A stretch of 64,000 nt of DNA from Heliocidaris tuberculata (GCA_025618425.1 CM046836.1:22673981-22737980); one strand, 5' to 3'. Counted from the first letter of the stretch, positions 43,900 to 54,654 are shown. The notes: generated by a model from the sequence alone, not told the origin. Made by a program: numbers and translations.

Positions 43900-44122
43900 C
43901 AGTGGCAGATCCAGGATTTTGTGAGGGAGGGGGCCCAATATTCACCAAAAAAAATTGACAAGCAAAAAAAAAAAAAAAAAAAAGGGTCATCAGCGTTTTG
44001 GGGTCTCCTTTTGAATCTCTGACAAGCGGAAAAAAAAAAGGGTAATCAGCATTTTTGGAATGTGTCTTTTTTCCCCCAGGGGAGGGGGCCCGGAGAGCCG
44101 GCCCCCTCTGGATCCGCCTTTT
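43900..44122. mobile_element. hAT-like MITE (CAGTGGCxGATCCAGG family), copy 2
   Basis: It starts CAGTGGCAGATCCAGGATTT and ends CCCCTCTGGATCCGCC. The interior word GACAAGC plus A-run plus GGGTCATCAGC occurs twice about 70 bp apart, and matches the copy at 35534. An 8-bp duplication was not recognisable. Confidence 0.6.
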
Positions 44123-44154
44123 AATGGCATTCACATTTTGATGGAATGTATAAT

Positions 44155-44400
44155 TACTTATGAATATTCCTACTTCATATATGAGGCTAAGTACCACATC
44201 AAATTCAGCTGAATTAATTGCTACAGTCATTGACTGTCTTGGAGAAATCGGCGAGCAAGATCCCCATGGCCTTGACGATTTCGATGCTACAAGAGCACTC
44301 GAGGATCATGAGCAGGACGATCGGAAGACGACGAGAGTTGAAAAAGATTAGCCAATCCATTCTTAAAGTTAAAGTGTGTAGCTTGAAAGCCGTGGATAAT
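44155..44400 (-). pseudogene. Orphan SLC16-like exon 1 copy, frameshifted
   Basis: Minus-strand frame 44,360 downward reads RMDWLIFFNSRRLPIVLLMI, then SIEIVKAMGILLADFSK. This aligns without gaps to KMEWFRIFKSPCFPVVLLLF and GLVKAMGVLLDDLSK of the intact gene at 29.7-29.9 kb. After a 1-bp shift near 44225 the reading resumes in the next frame (NSAEFDVVLSLIYEVGIFIS) and again parallels the intact exon through its splice-donor region. No second or third exon was found nearby, so this is a partial, non-functional duplicate. Confidence 0.75.
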
Positions 44401-45320
44401 GACTGATCCCAGAACTCTTCTACGACATAGATTATTATTAAAAAAAAAAAAAAAAAAAAAAAAAGAGGAAAAGGGCAATTAACCCCCATATACAGACCAT
44501 GCAGACACTGACAGTGAGTTAATTTAGAAAGTTAGGACCGAGCCCTCTGCAGATATTCCGATTGAATTTAAAGTGCCATCAGATCGAATTGATGGGTTAA
44601 ACCCTTTTGATATAATTATTAGCACTCTCAGTTGACTCAATTAGTGATCAAATCCAGCTGAAGATGGTTTCAGAAATCAGAAAATCGACGTACTGATGTG
44701 CAAAGATGAAGCAACTTCCAGGGTTAGAATTATCGGGTCCAGTGTCTATTGCCCTTTAATCATTCACGCAGCCATGCGACTGATTGGTCTAATGAATTTA
44801 TTGAATGAATTTATGAAACAGAACGACCTAGTATAATTCAAGTATAAAATTCGGTTTCTTTTAGTGTCAGTGTCTAGGCGGTAGACCCATGCTATATGCC
44901 ACTGCCAAAGTACAAGTATATGAAATCCTCGAAGGAATATATGGTCCACAGTCTTGTGTACAGTGAAGAATAAGGATTGTAATCCGATAGATTTTATCGG
45001 TGAGGTTTCTTCAGTGCTTATTTTCACACGAATCAGCTTGTGCATGCAAACTTCACTCACAATTGTATTCACTCGTCTATCAAAATACAAGCAAATGTAA
45101 ATTTCAAAGCAGTACAAGGAATTCTTCGATATTCACAAATCAATAATTTAATTGAAGGTCTTATCGTATTTATCGATGAGATGATTCACAATTTTTTGTT
45201 TGAATCTTTCCAGATTTCCTTAGCAACAGTAACGTACGTGTATAGATGTATTTCATTTTGCAATGTTTGTCGGACTATGTCACTTCTATTCATATATATG
45301 GCTATTTCGTAAGCCAACCC
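44400..45320. other. No gene recognised; poly-A tract
   Basis: A run of about 24 As at 44439-44464. A 117-codon minus frame (44764-45117) and plus-strand frames have no recognisable family. Confidence 0.4.
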
Positions 45321-45321
45321 T

Positions 45322-45697
45322 GCCTTAAAGGGTACCAATCAATCACCCAAAAATATTTTACTCTGTATGTTAGAGGTTCCATGTCATTCTACTATATTCC
45401 AAATATGGGCTTCGAATATCACTTCTATACAGAGATATTACAAGTTTAATTATACTCTCTATAAGCATAAAAGCGACTGCGAGTCGTGAGTAGACTTCTC
45501 TACGCACCCGTACGAGCTTGCCAAGATAAGGGCTCGGAGGTTCGGTTCCGCGCGAGCGCCTTCATGTTATCCTTTATTTCCTTCATACTCCTAAACTGCT
45601 GACCTATAGAATTTCAGAAAAAGTTCTTTGAGGTTAATTGTATACTTCCTAACGGTATTCAAATTCTTTTTTCAGATGGTTGGTACACTTTAATTCC
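45322..45697. repeat. ~380-bp dispersed repeat, copy 2 (inverse of 36690)
   Basis: Inverse partner of 36690-37070. It keeps the GC-rich centre (TCGGTTCCGCGCGAGC) in otherwise AT-rich sequence, and both copies begin and end at the same place, which indicates a discrete element. Confidence 0.75.
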
Positions 45698-45905
45698 TAC
45701 TCGATTTTGAACGCTCCTCATGGTAGCCCTTTTATCTTGACTAGAATAATGGATATACATGTATTGCCCAATTATACTTATATATACTCAGCCATATATT
45801 TGTAATATTTTATTTTTTTGTAAAGATATGTTTATCATAATTATGCCACTTAAATAGCCTTTATCACATTTTTCTCATTTTAGTTTTTGCTAGAAGTTCG
45901 TTGAT

Positions 45906-47104
45906 CAGTGGCGACGCTCCCGGGGGGCAGGGGGCATAGAGGCCCCCACTTTTTCAATTACCCCAAAAGTTCCCTTTTTATTTCTGAAAAATTTCCCCTT
46001 TTTACTACTAAAAATGCCCCTCTTCCTTTCTAATAAGTATCCTTTCACCTTCTGATAAGTGCCCTTTTTCTCCTTCTGATAAGTGCTCCCTCTAATAAGT
46101 GCCCTTTTCTCCTTCTGATCAGTGCAATGTTACTTCGAGTAGGTGCATCTTTTTCTTTGTAATTAGTGCCCTCGCCTTGTCAAATATAACAAATTCCCCC
46201 TTTTCTCTCTAATATTTGCCGTTTTCTCCAGTGATAAGTGCATTTATGACTTCTGATAGAAGCCCATTTTCCTTCTAATAAGTGCCCATTCTCCCCTTCT
46301 GATAAGTGCCTCTTTTCAGATCTGATAAGTGCCACTTTTACTATCTAATATGTGTCCTTTTCCTCTTCTGATAAGAGCCCCTTTTCACATCTTATAAGTG
46401 CCCTTTTCCACCTCTGATAAGCGCCCTTTCTTCTTCTGATAAGTGCCCCCTTTTACCTATATTCACCACTGTTTCTTACAAAAAGAGCTAAATCTAGCTT
46501 CAAAGAATTGTTGCAGCTTTATGTAGTAACAGTAAAGATGAGCACATTTTCCACCCCTCCCCCCGGCAAAGGATTTATCATTCCGCTCGTTCAAATGTGC
46601 ATAAAATTTACACCAAGTAAGGGCAATATTTTATGAAATTTTTCCCCAAACTCGCTCGCTCTTAAAGTATAATGAAATCAAGCATATCGCATAATTGATA
46701 TCGAAGTAATCCTAAGGAAAAAACAAACGGGGACAATGTCCGAAATAAAACATCATCCGACACTCCCTCCAAATTGATTTGCTGTTGTCATTTTCATTAT
46801 ATCGCTGTAAATAATGCACAACCCAAGGACTTAAGCATTTGAAAAAAAGTGTGAAAATTTGCTTTGCTCGCTCGTACATGGATCATTAGACCATTACACA
46901 CAACTACTAATCGGGAAAGCAGAACCACAATAAAAATAAAGAAGATGATGCGTGATAATATTATATTAGTTACACTGTAACGTAATACAAAATGGTCCCT
47001 TTTCCCTTTTATGTTCACCCCTTGCAGGTGCCCCCTTTCCCCTCCAAAGTGCCCTTTTTGCTGGTGCCCCCCCCCCCACTTTGAAAGATGCTCTGTCACC
47101 CCTG
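45906..47104. mobile_element. hAT-like element with exact 8-bp duplication and minisatellite
   Basis: TCGTTGAT occurs at 45898-45905 and 47105-47112. Termini CAGTGGCGACGCTCCC and (reverse complement) CAGGGGTGACAGAGC are hAT-like and followed by G tracts. Inside, from about 45990 to 46460, variants of CTTCTGATAAGTGCCCTTTT repeat about twenty times. No transposase is present. The duplication is exact, suggesting a younger insertion than the other hAT-like elements apart from 963-3276. Confidence 0.85.
45990..46460. repeat. ~22-bp minisatellite (CTGATAAGTGCCC units)
   Basis: About twenty imperfect units of 18-24 bp, each TCTxATAAGTGCCC plus a T/C-rich spacer. Spacers are not unique sequence, and the units vary, so it is not a CRISPR array. 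Confidence 0.85.
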
Positions 47105-47309
47105 TCGTTGATGCAGCATTTTTCTGAATGTTCAATGTCTATATTTCTTTTCTGCGTAACAATTAAAAAATATTTTTATCTATTTGATTGATTTAATATG
47201 AATCTTAATTTAGTAGATTCATTCTTCTTCTTTTATGTGCAATTTTCTATGTATAGGGATTTTATTATGTACTGGGAGCCGCGTACGAATAAACAAACAA
47301 ATAAATGAA

Positions 47310-47343
47310 TAAATGAATAAATAATAATAATAATAACAATAAC

Positions 47344-47390
<47 letters not shown>

Positions 47391-47575
47391 TGATGATAGG
47401 GCACAGACTTAAAGTAGTAGTAGTAATAATAGTAATAAAATAATAATAAAAATAATAATAATACCAATCATAATAATAATAATACTAATGATGATAATAA
47501 TTATAACAATGATAATGAAGATGACAATAACAACGACAATAATAATAATAATAGTAAAAATAATTATCATAATAG
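47310..47575. repeat. (AAT)n microsatellite
   Basis: Long interrupted (ATA)n runs with GAT and AGT variants; Tyr-rich frames are artefacts. Confidence 0.95.
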
Positions 47576-47599
47576 TTGTTGTTTTTATTTGTTGAGTGT

Positions 47600-48915
47600 C
47601 ATTTTACTTGCACACTTCTGTTTTGATATGAATGAATTATGTTTTATGTTGTTCTGTTTTGAAGATAATCCTGACATGTCGGGATTTTATAAGAATATTT
47701 CGAATTCAAATCTGTCAATACCTTTTATGAAAGTAAACATTTCCCCATCTTTCTTTACTCCTTAAAAGTCTGATCTAGCCCAATATTTTGTGTTACCCTT
47801 AATAGGGAGAGGGGCAATCGAGGACGGGCATTCTGTGGCGTTTGGCAAACCCTACCCGCCATTTGTGGCAGTTAGTATACACTGAGATAAATCACTGACA
47901 AAAGGATTATTTTTGTAATAGAGGAGCTTGTTAAGTGTCTGGGCTATGTGGCTGCCATTCTGAAATCTACTATTCATGTGTTAATTACACAAATATCTTG
48001 CAAGCTCTCTATTATGCCTTGTCAAACAGGAGTAGATGGACAATGGGTGTGCTTACATAATCCTGACAATATCATTTGACTACTTTTGAGAAAGCAACAC
48101 AATTTTCAAAATTTAATAACTTATTATTGAAATGATTATTTGACACCAAATTGCACCGAAAAAAAGTTATAATACTCAAAATTGTACTACGTAAATTTCA
48201 CTTGAATTGAATGAGACATTGTGGAGTTATTAAGGTTGAAATGCCATAAAAAAGAAAGAGTGTTTTTTTCTACATCCAGAGCATTTTGGGCAGCAAAGCT
48301 TGGTTTGGGGGCATTTTGGTGTTTTACAGGGGCATGTTACACCCCCTTCCCGATGGAAATTTTTTGTCAATTTTTTATATTTGTGTAATGTACACCTATA
48401 GCTCCTCCTTTTGACAGATTTTGGCCGATGGGCCTAGAGGGGAAAAATTTGCCCCGACGGAAAATTCTGTCAGTTTTGGTGTTTTGGCATTGTATAGTCA
48501 TACACCTTCCTTCTGACAAAGTTTGGCGCATATGTTAGATGGGTTCAGGGATGCCACTTAGCATTGATATAAAAGCCTGAAAATCATCTAAAATGAGCCA
48601 TTTTGTACAATATAAATGTGTTTCCTATGGCCTGAAAATAAGTTGCTTGGGCATGAATTCAGACTTTTGCCTGGAAAATGGCATCCCTGTGGGTTGGAAT
48701 CGACCCGAATTTGGGGCCCTTTTGTGGGGTTCTGGGGGCCATACCCAGCGGCTCCGTTCGAGCCGACAAGATTTTTGTGAACGACATGGATGGTCTAAGC
48801 AACTTTAAGGGGTCAAATCTCATATGTCAAATGGGGTGACTATTTTGGGACAGGCTCCTGGCCTATGAGTAAATTACATTGAATATGTTCTGTCAGAAAA
48901 TATGATAGCTCCCTC
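47600..48915. repeat. Spacer with diverged direct units (48290-48560)
   Basis: GGCATTTTGGTGTTTTACAG near 48310 and TTTTGGTGTTTTGGCATTG near 48474 start two related blocks; each continues to CCCGAxGGAAATTTT-like or TATAGTCATACACC and CCTTxTGACA. No gene is supported. Confidence 0.4.
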
Positions 48916-48919
48916 ACTC

Positions 48920-49165
48920 TTTCCCCTTACACATAAATACTCCCATTGCCCTTCTCATCCTAATTCTTCCTCTTTCTAGTCTTCACTCTCTTTCTTGTCT
49001 TCTTTCACTTCCTTCCTAATTTCTCTCGCCTTCTCTCATTTTTCTCTCTTCTCCTCTCCTTTCTTCCCCCTTTCATTCTCTTTCCATCACACCCCTACCT
49101 TCCTCCCACTTTCTCTCAGATGGCGCCTCTCACCCTCCTCTTACCTCTTTCTCTCCACTACACCC
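48920..49165. repeat. CT-rich tract
   Basis: Polypyrimidine low-complexity sequence; the Ser/Phe-rich frame over it is not a gene. Confidence 0.85.
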
Positions 49166-49182
49166 TATCTCACTCTGGTACA

Positions 49183-49223
49183 CCATGGACCTACTACGAA
49201 TGGACTTCGTAGTAGGTCCATGG
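49183..49223. repeat. Perfect 18-bp-arm hairpin
   Basis: CCATGGACCTACTACGAA (49183-49200) and its exact inverse TTCGTAGTAGGTCCATGG (49206-49223) are separated by 5 nt. The flanks GTACA and GTACA are direct, which would fit a short duplication around a minimal palindromic element. Confidence 0.8.
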
Positions 49224-49862
49224 GTACACATACATGTACTATAAAAGAAAAGTATCAATTCGAAAACATGGATTATAGAAATACATGTAATTGACTCTTT
49301 CATGAAAATGTGGTGTTATGGTTTACAGACTTCATACCATTTGTTTTGTATATGTATTGTTATATCATTGATTTTCATTGCTCTACCGAAGCAACAGATT
49401 TCCTGTGTCTCTGCTCAGTTCTCACTCACAGAAACGAAGAATTGCATCCATATGCATCTACATCAAAAGTAAGCCTTTCATTATTCATAAACATTAAATG
49501 CAAAAAAAAAAAATATTAACACACAAATTTCTATTTTGCATATTCTGTATTCTCAAAAATTAACATCTTCATAAGCCTCATCCATAATTCTGTATTCACA
49601 CAAATGATTGTTGCAGCAAAGATCTAGGGATTCACATCCTATCCAAGCGATTGGGTAATTGAGAACCGATGCCCTGTCCAATTGCAATAGCACACTAATT
49701 CAGTCTCAAACCCAGGATCTCCCAGTTTCAATACCTTGGTTCAATACACTGAAGCAAATAGCCTCTGGTCGTAATGTACCATCTCCATGACAGCTATTGA
49801 AACTACAATTAAACCTGCTTAAAAAGAATGTGGACAATAAGCACATGCTGTAATTATCATAT

Positions 49863-50092
49863 GAGCCTGATCGGTAAAGAGTAGGCATTTTGTCCGTCTG
49901 TGACAATGAATACTCTATGGATTATAATTATAGTAGGCGACCATGGCAATCAAATTTCAACTCCTTCAGTGATGCCCTTCACAATGAAACATACATGTAA
50001 CTTAGCTCTCTTCAATTAAATACTTATTTTCTAGAAGCCTTCAAATTTTCAAAATTTGTCAAATGTCCGTCCGTGACTAACCGATCAGGCTC
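49863..50092. mobile_element. GAGCCTGATCGG-ended transposon, short member
   Basis: Ends GAGCCTGATCGGTAA and (inverse) GAGCCTGATCGGTTA, with ATAT at 49859-49862 and 50093-50096. Subterminal TGTCCGTCTGTGAC (49891) and TGTCCGTCCGTGAC (50064) words face the ends. From about 49895 to 50092 it parallels the right end of the 2.7-kb element at 58659-61327 (GGCAATCAAATTT, CCTTCAGTGxTxCCCTTCAC, CTTTCAAAATTTGTCAAATG), so it is an internally deleted relative. No open frame. Confidence 0.8.
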
Positions 50093-50229
50093 ATATGGAG
50101 ACATTGCAATATAAAACCTGGCGACCAAAGTTTAATCAAAACACCTTATACACATTTTATTAGATATCCTCTAAATTAAAGGCATTGATTAACTTTGCCC
50201 AGGATTGAAAAAAAAAATCACTGTTCCAG

Positions 50230-50510
50230 CTAATGCTGTAATCATAATTGCAAACCTTTAGCTCAGACAGGAATCGCCTGAGTTTTATAAGCTGATCGGT
50301 CGTTTATTGATGTCGGGATAGAGTACCACCGAACCCTAAAGAACTCTTACGGTTGGCATACCTCGCTCTATCACAGAATACCGTACAGGCTGGAAACCTG
50401 CTCTGAAATCGCCAAGCGCTGGTGCTTGGTTTTTGTGACTGCAGCGCAGCGAAGAAGCCGAGCGACTTGCGCTAGCGATTGATCGCGATTTTCTCTTTTT
50501 TAGGATAGTA
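50230..50510. other. GC-richer island, unidentified
   Basis: Between AT-rich flanks this block contains CGCTCTATCACAG, AAATCGCCAAGCGCTGGTGC and GCGCAGCGAAGAAGCCGAGC, with small hairpins (CCAAGCGC/GTGCTTGG). It ends in TCTCTTTTTT, a possible pol III-type stop. No known RNA family or exon could be matched by eye. Confidence 0.3.
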
Positions 50511-50689
50511 AACGGGTTCCATTTTCTCTCATACTTTCACATATCCTTAATTATATATGTAGTTAGAGGACTGCACACAATTCACTGGCATTTGAGCTGA
50601 TTTTACAATTTTTCACAAAGTTAATCAATCACTTTAAAGTGATGCAAACGGGCAACAAATTTGAAATTCATACCTCAAATGGATCTTGA

Positions 50690-50910
50690 GGTAATGGTAA
50701 GGACAGTTGGACAGACAACCTGATAAATATTCTGCCTCCATCAGCATGTTCATTTGTGGAGGCATACAATAACTATCTGTGATACTTCTCTTTTGCTTTA
50801 ATCATCTGTAACTTATTTTGAATCTTCCTTTCTACATGTATCTGTATGTTGATGATAATCCAAAAGTGTGCATTTTATTTCAATAAATTGATTTGATTTG
50901 ATTTGATTCA
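50690..50910 (+). mobile_element. Probable LINE 3' end, (ATTTG)n tail
   Basis: The block ends TTCAATAAATTGATTTGATT followed by TTGATTTGATTC. AATAAA-type signal and short tandem tail suggest a truncated LINE 3' UTR; no coding part is visible. Confidence 0.45.
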
Positions 50911-50939
50911 ACTCATCAAATAGAGGTTGGGGGGGGGGG

Positions 50940-51172
50940 GTGGACCCCATCTCAGTGAAAACATGTTTTGAGCATATTGGTTTCACTGGTTCAAGAGCTG
51001 GATGACAGACAGTAGATGGTATCCTAAGTGACATACTGTTCATGATACTGGGGGGTTGGACCCCAGCTCAGTGAAAACATGTTCTCAGCATATCCGCTTC
51101 ACTGGTTCAAAAGCTGGATGGCGGACAGCGGATGGTATCCTAAATTACACTGATACTGTTCATCAGTAGTAA
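50940..51172. repeat. ~116-bp direct tandem repeat, two units
   Basis: GGACCCCATCTCAGTGAAAA at 50942 and GGACCCCAGCTCAGTGAAAA at 51058 begin two units that run in parallel through TTTCACTGGTTCAA, GCTGGATG and GATGGTATCCTAA. Confidence 0.8.
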
Positions 51173-51464
51173 AAAATCAGGCAAGGAGTCGATTAGGCAC
51201 AACAGATGCATGTTCCTCCCTCCAATGATCCTCCAACATTTTATTTGCGCACTCCAATCCCTTTCTTTTGAATGTTCCAACCTTCTTTTCCGGTATCACA
51301 TGCATAATTTGTCTTCTCTTTCTCCTCATCTGATATCAAAAGTGGAATTTTCAATCCAAAATGGGATCTTAAATCTGCTCCACAAATTAACATGCTAAAA
51401 ATGTCAGGACTCTCCATCTCCTAATCTGCCATCTGTTGTGCAATCTCCCTATCAAATTTGCATC

Positions 51465-51668
51465 TTACACCTGTTCTACCAGTTTGAAATTGCCAACCTC
51501 CTCTTCTGGAATCACATGCACAAATGTCCTCTCCATTTCCTCATCCGACATCTGGGGTGCAATCTCCAGACCAAACTGTGTTTTATGACTGGGGTGCCAT
51601 CTTTCCTTAGAGAAGCAGACTGTCCCAGCCACCTGGGCCAGCAGTGTCTTGTCTCTACCTGTCTTTAC
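51465..51668 (-). CDS. MRPL27: MRPL27 last exon
   Basis: Acceptor TGCCCTTTTACAG; 67 codons and TAA at 51465-51467. Begins VKTGRDKTLLAQVAGTV and ends FKLVEQV. Confidence 0.9.
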   Translation of the reverse strand, partial: VKTGRDKTLLAQVAGTVCFSKERWHPSHKTQFGLEIAPQMSDEEMERTFVHVIPEEEVGNFKLVEQV

Positions 51669-54358
51669 CTGTAAAAGGGCAAGACATATGAGGTGAAAGG
51701 TCATTAATAACTTTGCATGCATGCCAATACTTTAATATTTTAACCAGGTCATTGGCACAAACAGATACATTGTGAAAGCGAAGTAGTGGAAGATTTAACA
51801 TATTTTAGGGCTCCACACCAACTTTTCTTGAAGCCGCTCTGATATTCAAGAAATTTATTCTACCAGGTAGTAGGTACCCATGTAATACACATCGTTTGAG
51901 AGTAGCAAATGACAATCCTCTTTTCAAAAGACAATGGTGCTAAGGCAGGGAATCACAAAAAGACTAAGTAAGGATCATACACAAAACCAAATGTTTATAT
52001 CAAAACCACTTACAAATTGACCTGGGTAGAATCTGAAGTTCATCTTCTGCCTAACTAGAATCTGGTTTTCATACACATACTGACCTGAAAATATGGACAT
52101 AAAGAAAAAGTGATAATTGCACATGTTAACTCACACTTCAGTTATAAAGTAAAAGTAAAAAATGAATTCATAAACAGGAAAGAAGTTTGCAGAAACAGAA
52201 TTTAAGTTGATTATAGTATTCTACACCATACAACCTCTGTTATGACACGGAAATATATTACTAATGAGACTCACTTGATCTGCCCATAATGGAAGTGTTG
52301 CAGACTGAAAATTGTTCACCACTTAATGCAACAATAACAGTAGAATATGATAATACTTTCAGAATTTCTATTCCTAATCTCATTAATACTATTTACCCAC
52401 TTTACCCATTTATATAACAATCACTTGTTTTGTTTTATGGAAAATCAACAAATATTGCAAGTTAACTAGATTATCATTACTATGCTGCAATCGACCACTG
52501 CTTCTCAAGAATGACACAAGGTTAGTCACTAAATATTTCCATTGATTGTAACTACTCATGGCCCCCTTACTGACAAGTTTTACTGACAAGTTTACTCGTC
52601 CATTGGAACAAAGAATACATGTAGCTCCTACGCCGCAAAGTGAAAATGATTACAATGATTCAATGCAAAGAGTCTCCTATGACGTAATTCTTTTATCCAT
52701 TTCTTTCATCCTGAAAATACTTTGACCGTTGACTAGGGTAAAACCGGAATTTTTGGTGTGCATGAAACTATCGTGAATTTTGCGAGTGGTCGAGTTTCGC
52801 GAATGTTTCATGCCTCAAAATAATCAAACCATAATAGGCCATTTTCGTAATGCATTCAAATTTAATGCTTACCTCTTTGTCATACTCCTAGTAACGAACG
52901 ATTAGATCCACCTGTTACAAGTCCGTGTATTTCAGTAGTTAGAATGCAGATTGCATACATTAAGTGTTGCTAGGTTGGGCAAGCCAAAATGTTTGTCCAA
53001 CCTAACAATGCCGAATACATGCAATTCACGAAAGTTTCTTGCTGCAAAAATTGGCTGTCATTAAAGCCCTGTTTTAACAGACCTTGTCTGGACAATGTCG
53101 CGACAACGTCCTGACAATAAACCTAGGGTAACATTCCTCAATTAGGCAATAAAAATATGGGTGAGAGCCCCAAGCACCATCTTAACAGACACACGCTGAA
53201 AACCTTCCCCTGGCAGGTTTCCATAGCAACGTATACCTGACTTGCCGGTCGCGCGTGCGATTCAAACCAAACGCGGGAAATGCGATCAAGTGCCTGTACT
53301 GAAATCATGTATCTGTAATGGTCTATTGCGCATGCGTCTGGTCAGCTTCCGGTGTTCGGGGAGAAAATTACCTCGAGAGCATCGTAACAGGAGGGTAACG
53401 AAACATTGTCCGGACACTGTCCGGACAACTCAGTTCCAGAAAGGTCTGTTTAGACGAAAGTTTCTTGCTGCAAAAATTGGCTGTCATTAAAGCCCTGTTT
53501 TAACAGACCTTGTCTGGACAATGTCGCGACAACGTCCTGACAATAAACCTAGGGTAACATTCCTCAATTAGGCAATAAAAATATGGGTGAGAGCCCCAAG
53601 CACCATCTTAACAGACACACGCTGAAAACCTTCCCCTGGCAGGTTTCCATAGCAACGTATACCTGACTTGCCGGTCGCGCGTGCGATTCAAACCAAACGC
53701 GGGAAATGCGATCAAGTGCCTGTACTGAAATCATGTATCTGTAATGGTCTATTGCGCATGCGTCTGGTCAGCTTCCGGTGTTCGGGGAGAAAATTACCTC
53801 GAGAGCATCGTAACAGGAGGGTAACGAAACATTGTCCGGACATTGTCCGGACAACTCAGTTCCAGAAAGGTCTGTTTAGATGGGGCTTAAGGGTGGTGAA
53901 AGTTTTATGTCTGGAAAGTTTCTGGTTTTACAGTAAATGGTTCTTTCTAGTATCACTACCATTAGTCAATGGTCATCAGAAGAGATTTTTGTTGTTTTTT
54001 AATGAAAGAAAAGGATAAAAGACTCATATTGTACAGGACGCATTGAGAGACATTGATCCTAACCAGGAGAACAAAGGAAATAAGGGCATCATTTCATCAA
54101 ACTGTCATTAGCTAGTATAAGTTCGCAAACATCCCATTGAAACGTGTCTTAATTTTAATACATGCATTTTAAGAGAATGATGGTGAACTTGTACTTATCA
54201 GAGTTTGATGAAACACTGCCAAGATATTTACCATGGGTCTTCTTGGGACCAAGTCTTTTTCCAGGACTCTTCCCGCCAGTATTCCTCTTTGAACTACTGG
54301 CTTTCTTTGAAGCCCAACGTATGCAGCTGGTTGTCGAACTCATGTATGGATTCAAGAA
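51465..54358 (-). CDS. MRPL27: Mitochondrial ribosomal protein bL27m (exon 1 not found)
   Basis: A nuclear gene for the L27 protein of the mitochondrial large ribosomal subunit, which lies near the peptidyl-transferase centre. Three minus-strand exons were found: 54232-54358, 52014-52084, 51465-51668. They join in phase (1, then 0) with GT/AG junctions. The product shows RWASKKASSSKRNTGGKSPG and KRLGPKKTHG (the conserved L27 start, including the GGKSxGxRLGxK block), then QYVYENQILVRQKMNFRFYP (matching the family's YVxxGNIIxxQRxxxxHPG), and a C-terminal extension ending VEQV, TAA. The extension with FVHVIPEEEVGNFKLVEQV is diagnostic of animal bL27m. About 132 codons are seen, close to full length once a short targeting-peptide exon is added. 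That first exon lies beyond 54369 and was not recognised, possibly because 54.6-58.6 kb is filled with transposons. Confidence 0.9.
52014..52084 (-). CDS. MRPL27: MRPL27 exon (71 bp)
   Basis: Too short to stand out as an open frame. Acceptor TATTTTCAG, donor CAATTT|GTAAGT. Encodes QYVYENQILVRQ, MNFRFYPGQF, completing the glycine codon split at the previous junction. Confidence 0.88.
53029..53454. repeat. 426-bp tandem duplication, copy 1
   Basis: The start GAAAGTTTCTTGCTGC at 53030 recurs at 53456; the two copies are essentially identical over 426 bp. The only difference seen is CGGACACTGTCC versus CGGACATTGTCC. Copy 1 holds a MITE lacking its last ~10 bp, which shows the breakpoint lay inside the MITE end. 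It sits in the large MRPL27 intron. The identical 70-codon frames are not a gene. Confidence 0.95.
53455..53880. repeat. 426-bp tandem duplication, copy 2
   Basis: Second unit of the duplication; contains the complete MITE (next entry). Confidence 0.95.
53491..53886. mobile_element. TTAA-flanked MITE
   Basis: TTAA at 53487-53490 and 53887-53890 flank inverted ends AGCCCTGTTTTAACAGACC and (inverse of right) GCCCCATCTAAACAGACC. Near the right end is a perfect palindrome, TTGTCCGGACATTGTCCGGACAA with mirrored halves. TTAA targets are used by piggyBac and Kolobok elements; which group applies is not decided. Confidence 0.7.
54232..54358 (-). CDS. MRPL27: MRPL27 exon with L27 signature
   Basis: Donor CCCATG|GTAAAT. 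Two acceptors are possible: after TGTGCAG (giving 54358) or after TTCCTCCAG (giving 54369); only the first leaves a frame 0 entry. Confidence 0.85.
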
Positions 54359-54654
54359 CTGCACAGGATCTGGAGGAAGAGGAAAGAAAATGCATTATTA
54401 GAGCAAACAACAATTAATCCACATGTATTCCTTAATGCCTTGCCCAATATCTAGTCTTCCAAAATCAAAAGTGTCAAACTTGTCTATGTTTTCCAATGAA
54501 ATCCTAAGAAGGAATTTGAGAAAATTGGCAGCATTTAAAAAAAAATATTTTAAATCTGTTAATGCTTGGCCAACATGGAAAATAAAGGACTCAAACTCTG
54601 TTACTCTGACCAAGTCAGATGTTGATAAAATTTTGAGTGAGCAGGCACAGCAGT

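Noticed and set aside
43617..43961. Minus-strand 114-codon frame as further SLC16-like exon
   Set aside because: It overlaps a hAT-like MITE and shows no transporter motif.
45990..46460. Regular repeats resembling a CRISPR array
   Set aside because: Units are imperfect, spacers are not unique sequence, the DNA is eukaryotic, and the array lies inside a hAT-like element.
47219..47467. Tyrosine-rich minus-strand frame
   Set aside because: Direct translation of an (AAT)n microsatellite.
53242..54018. Two near-identical protein frames as a duplicated gene
   Set aside because: They lie in a MITE-bearing 426-bp tandem duplication, lack family motifs and have no splice or promoter support.
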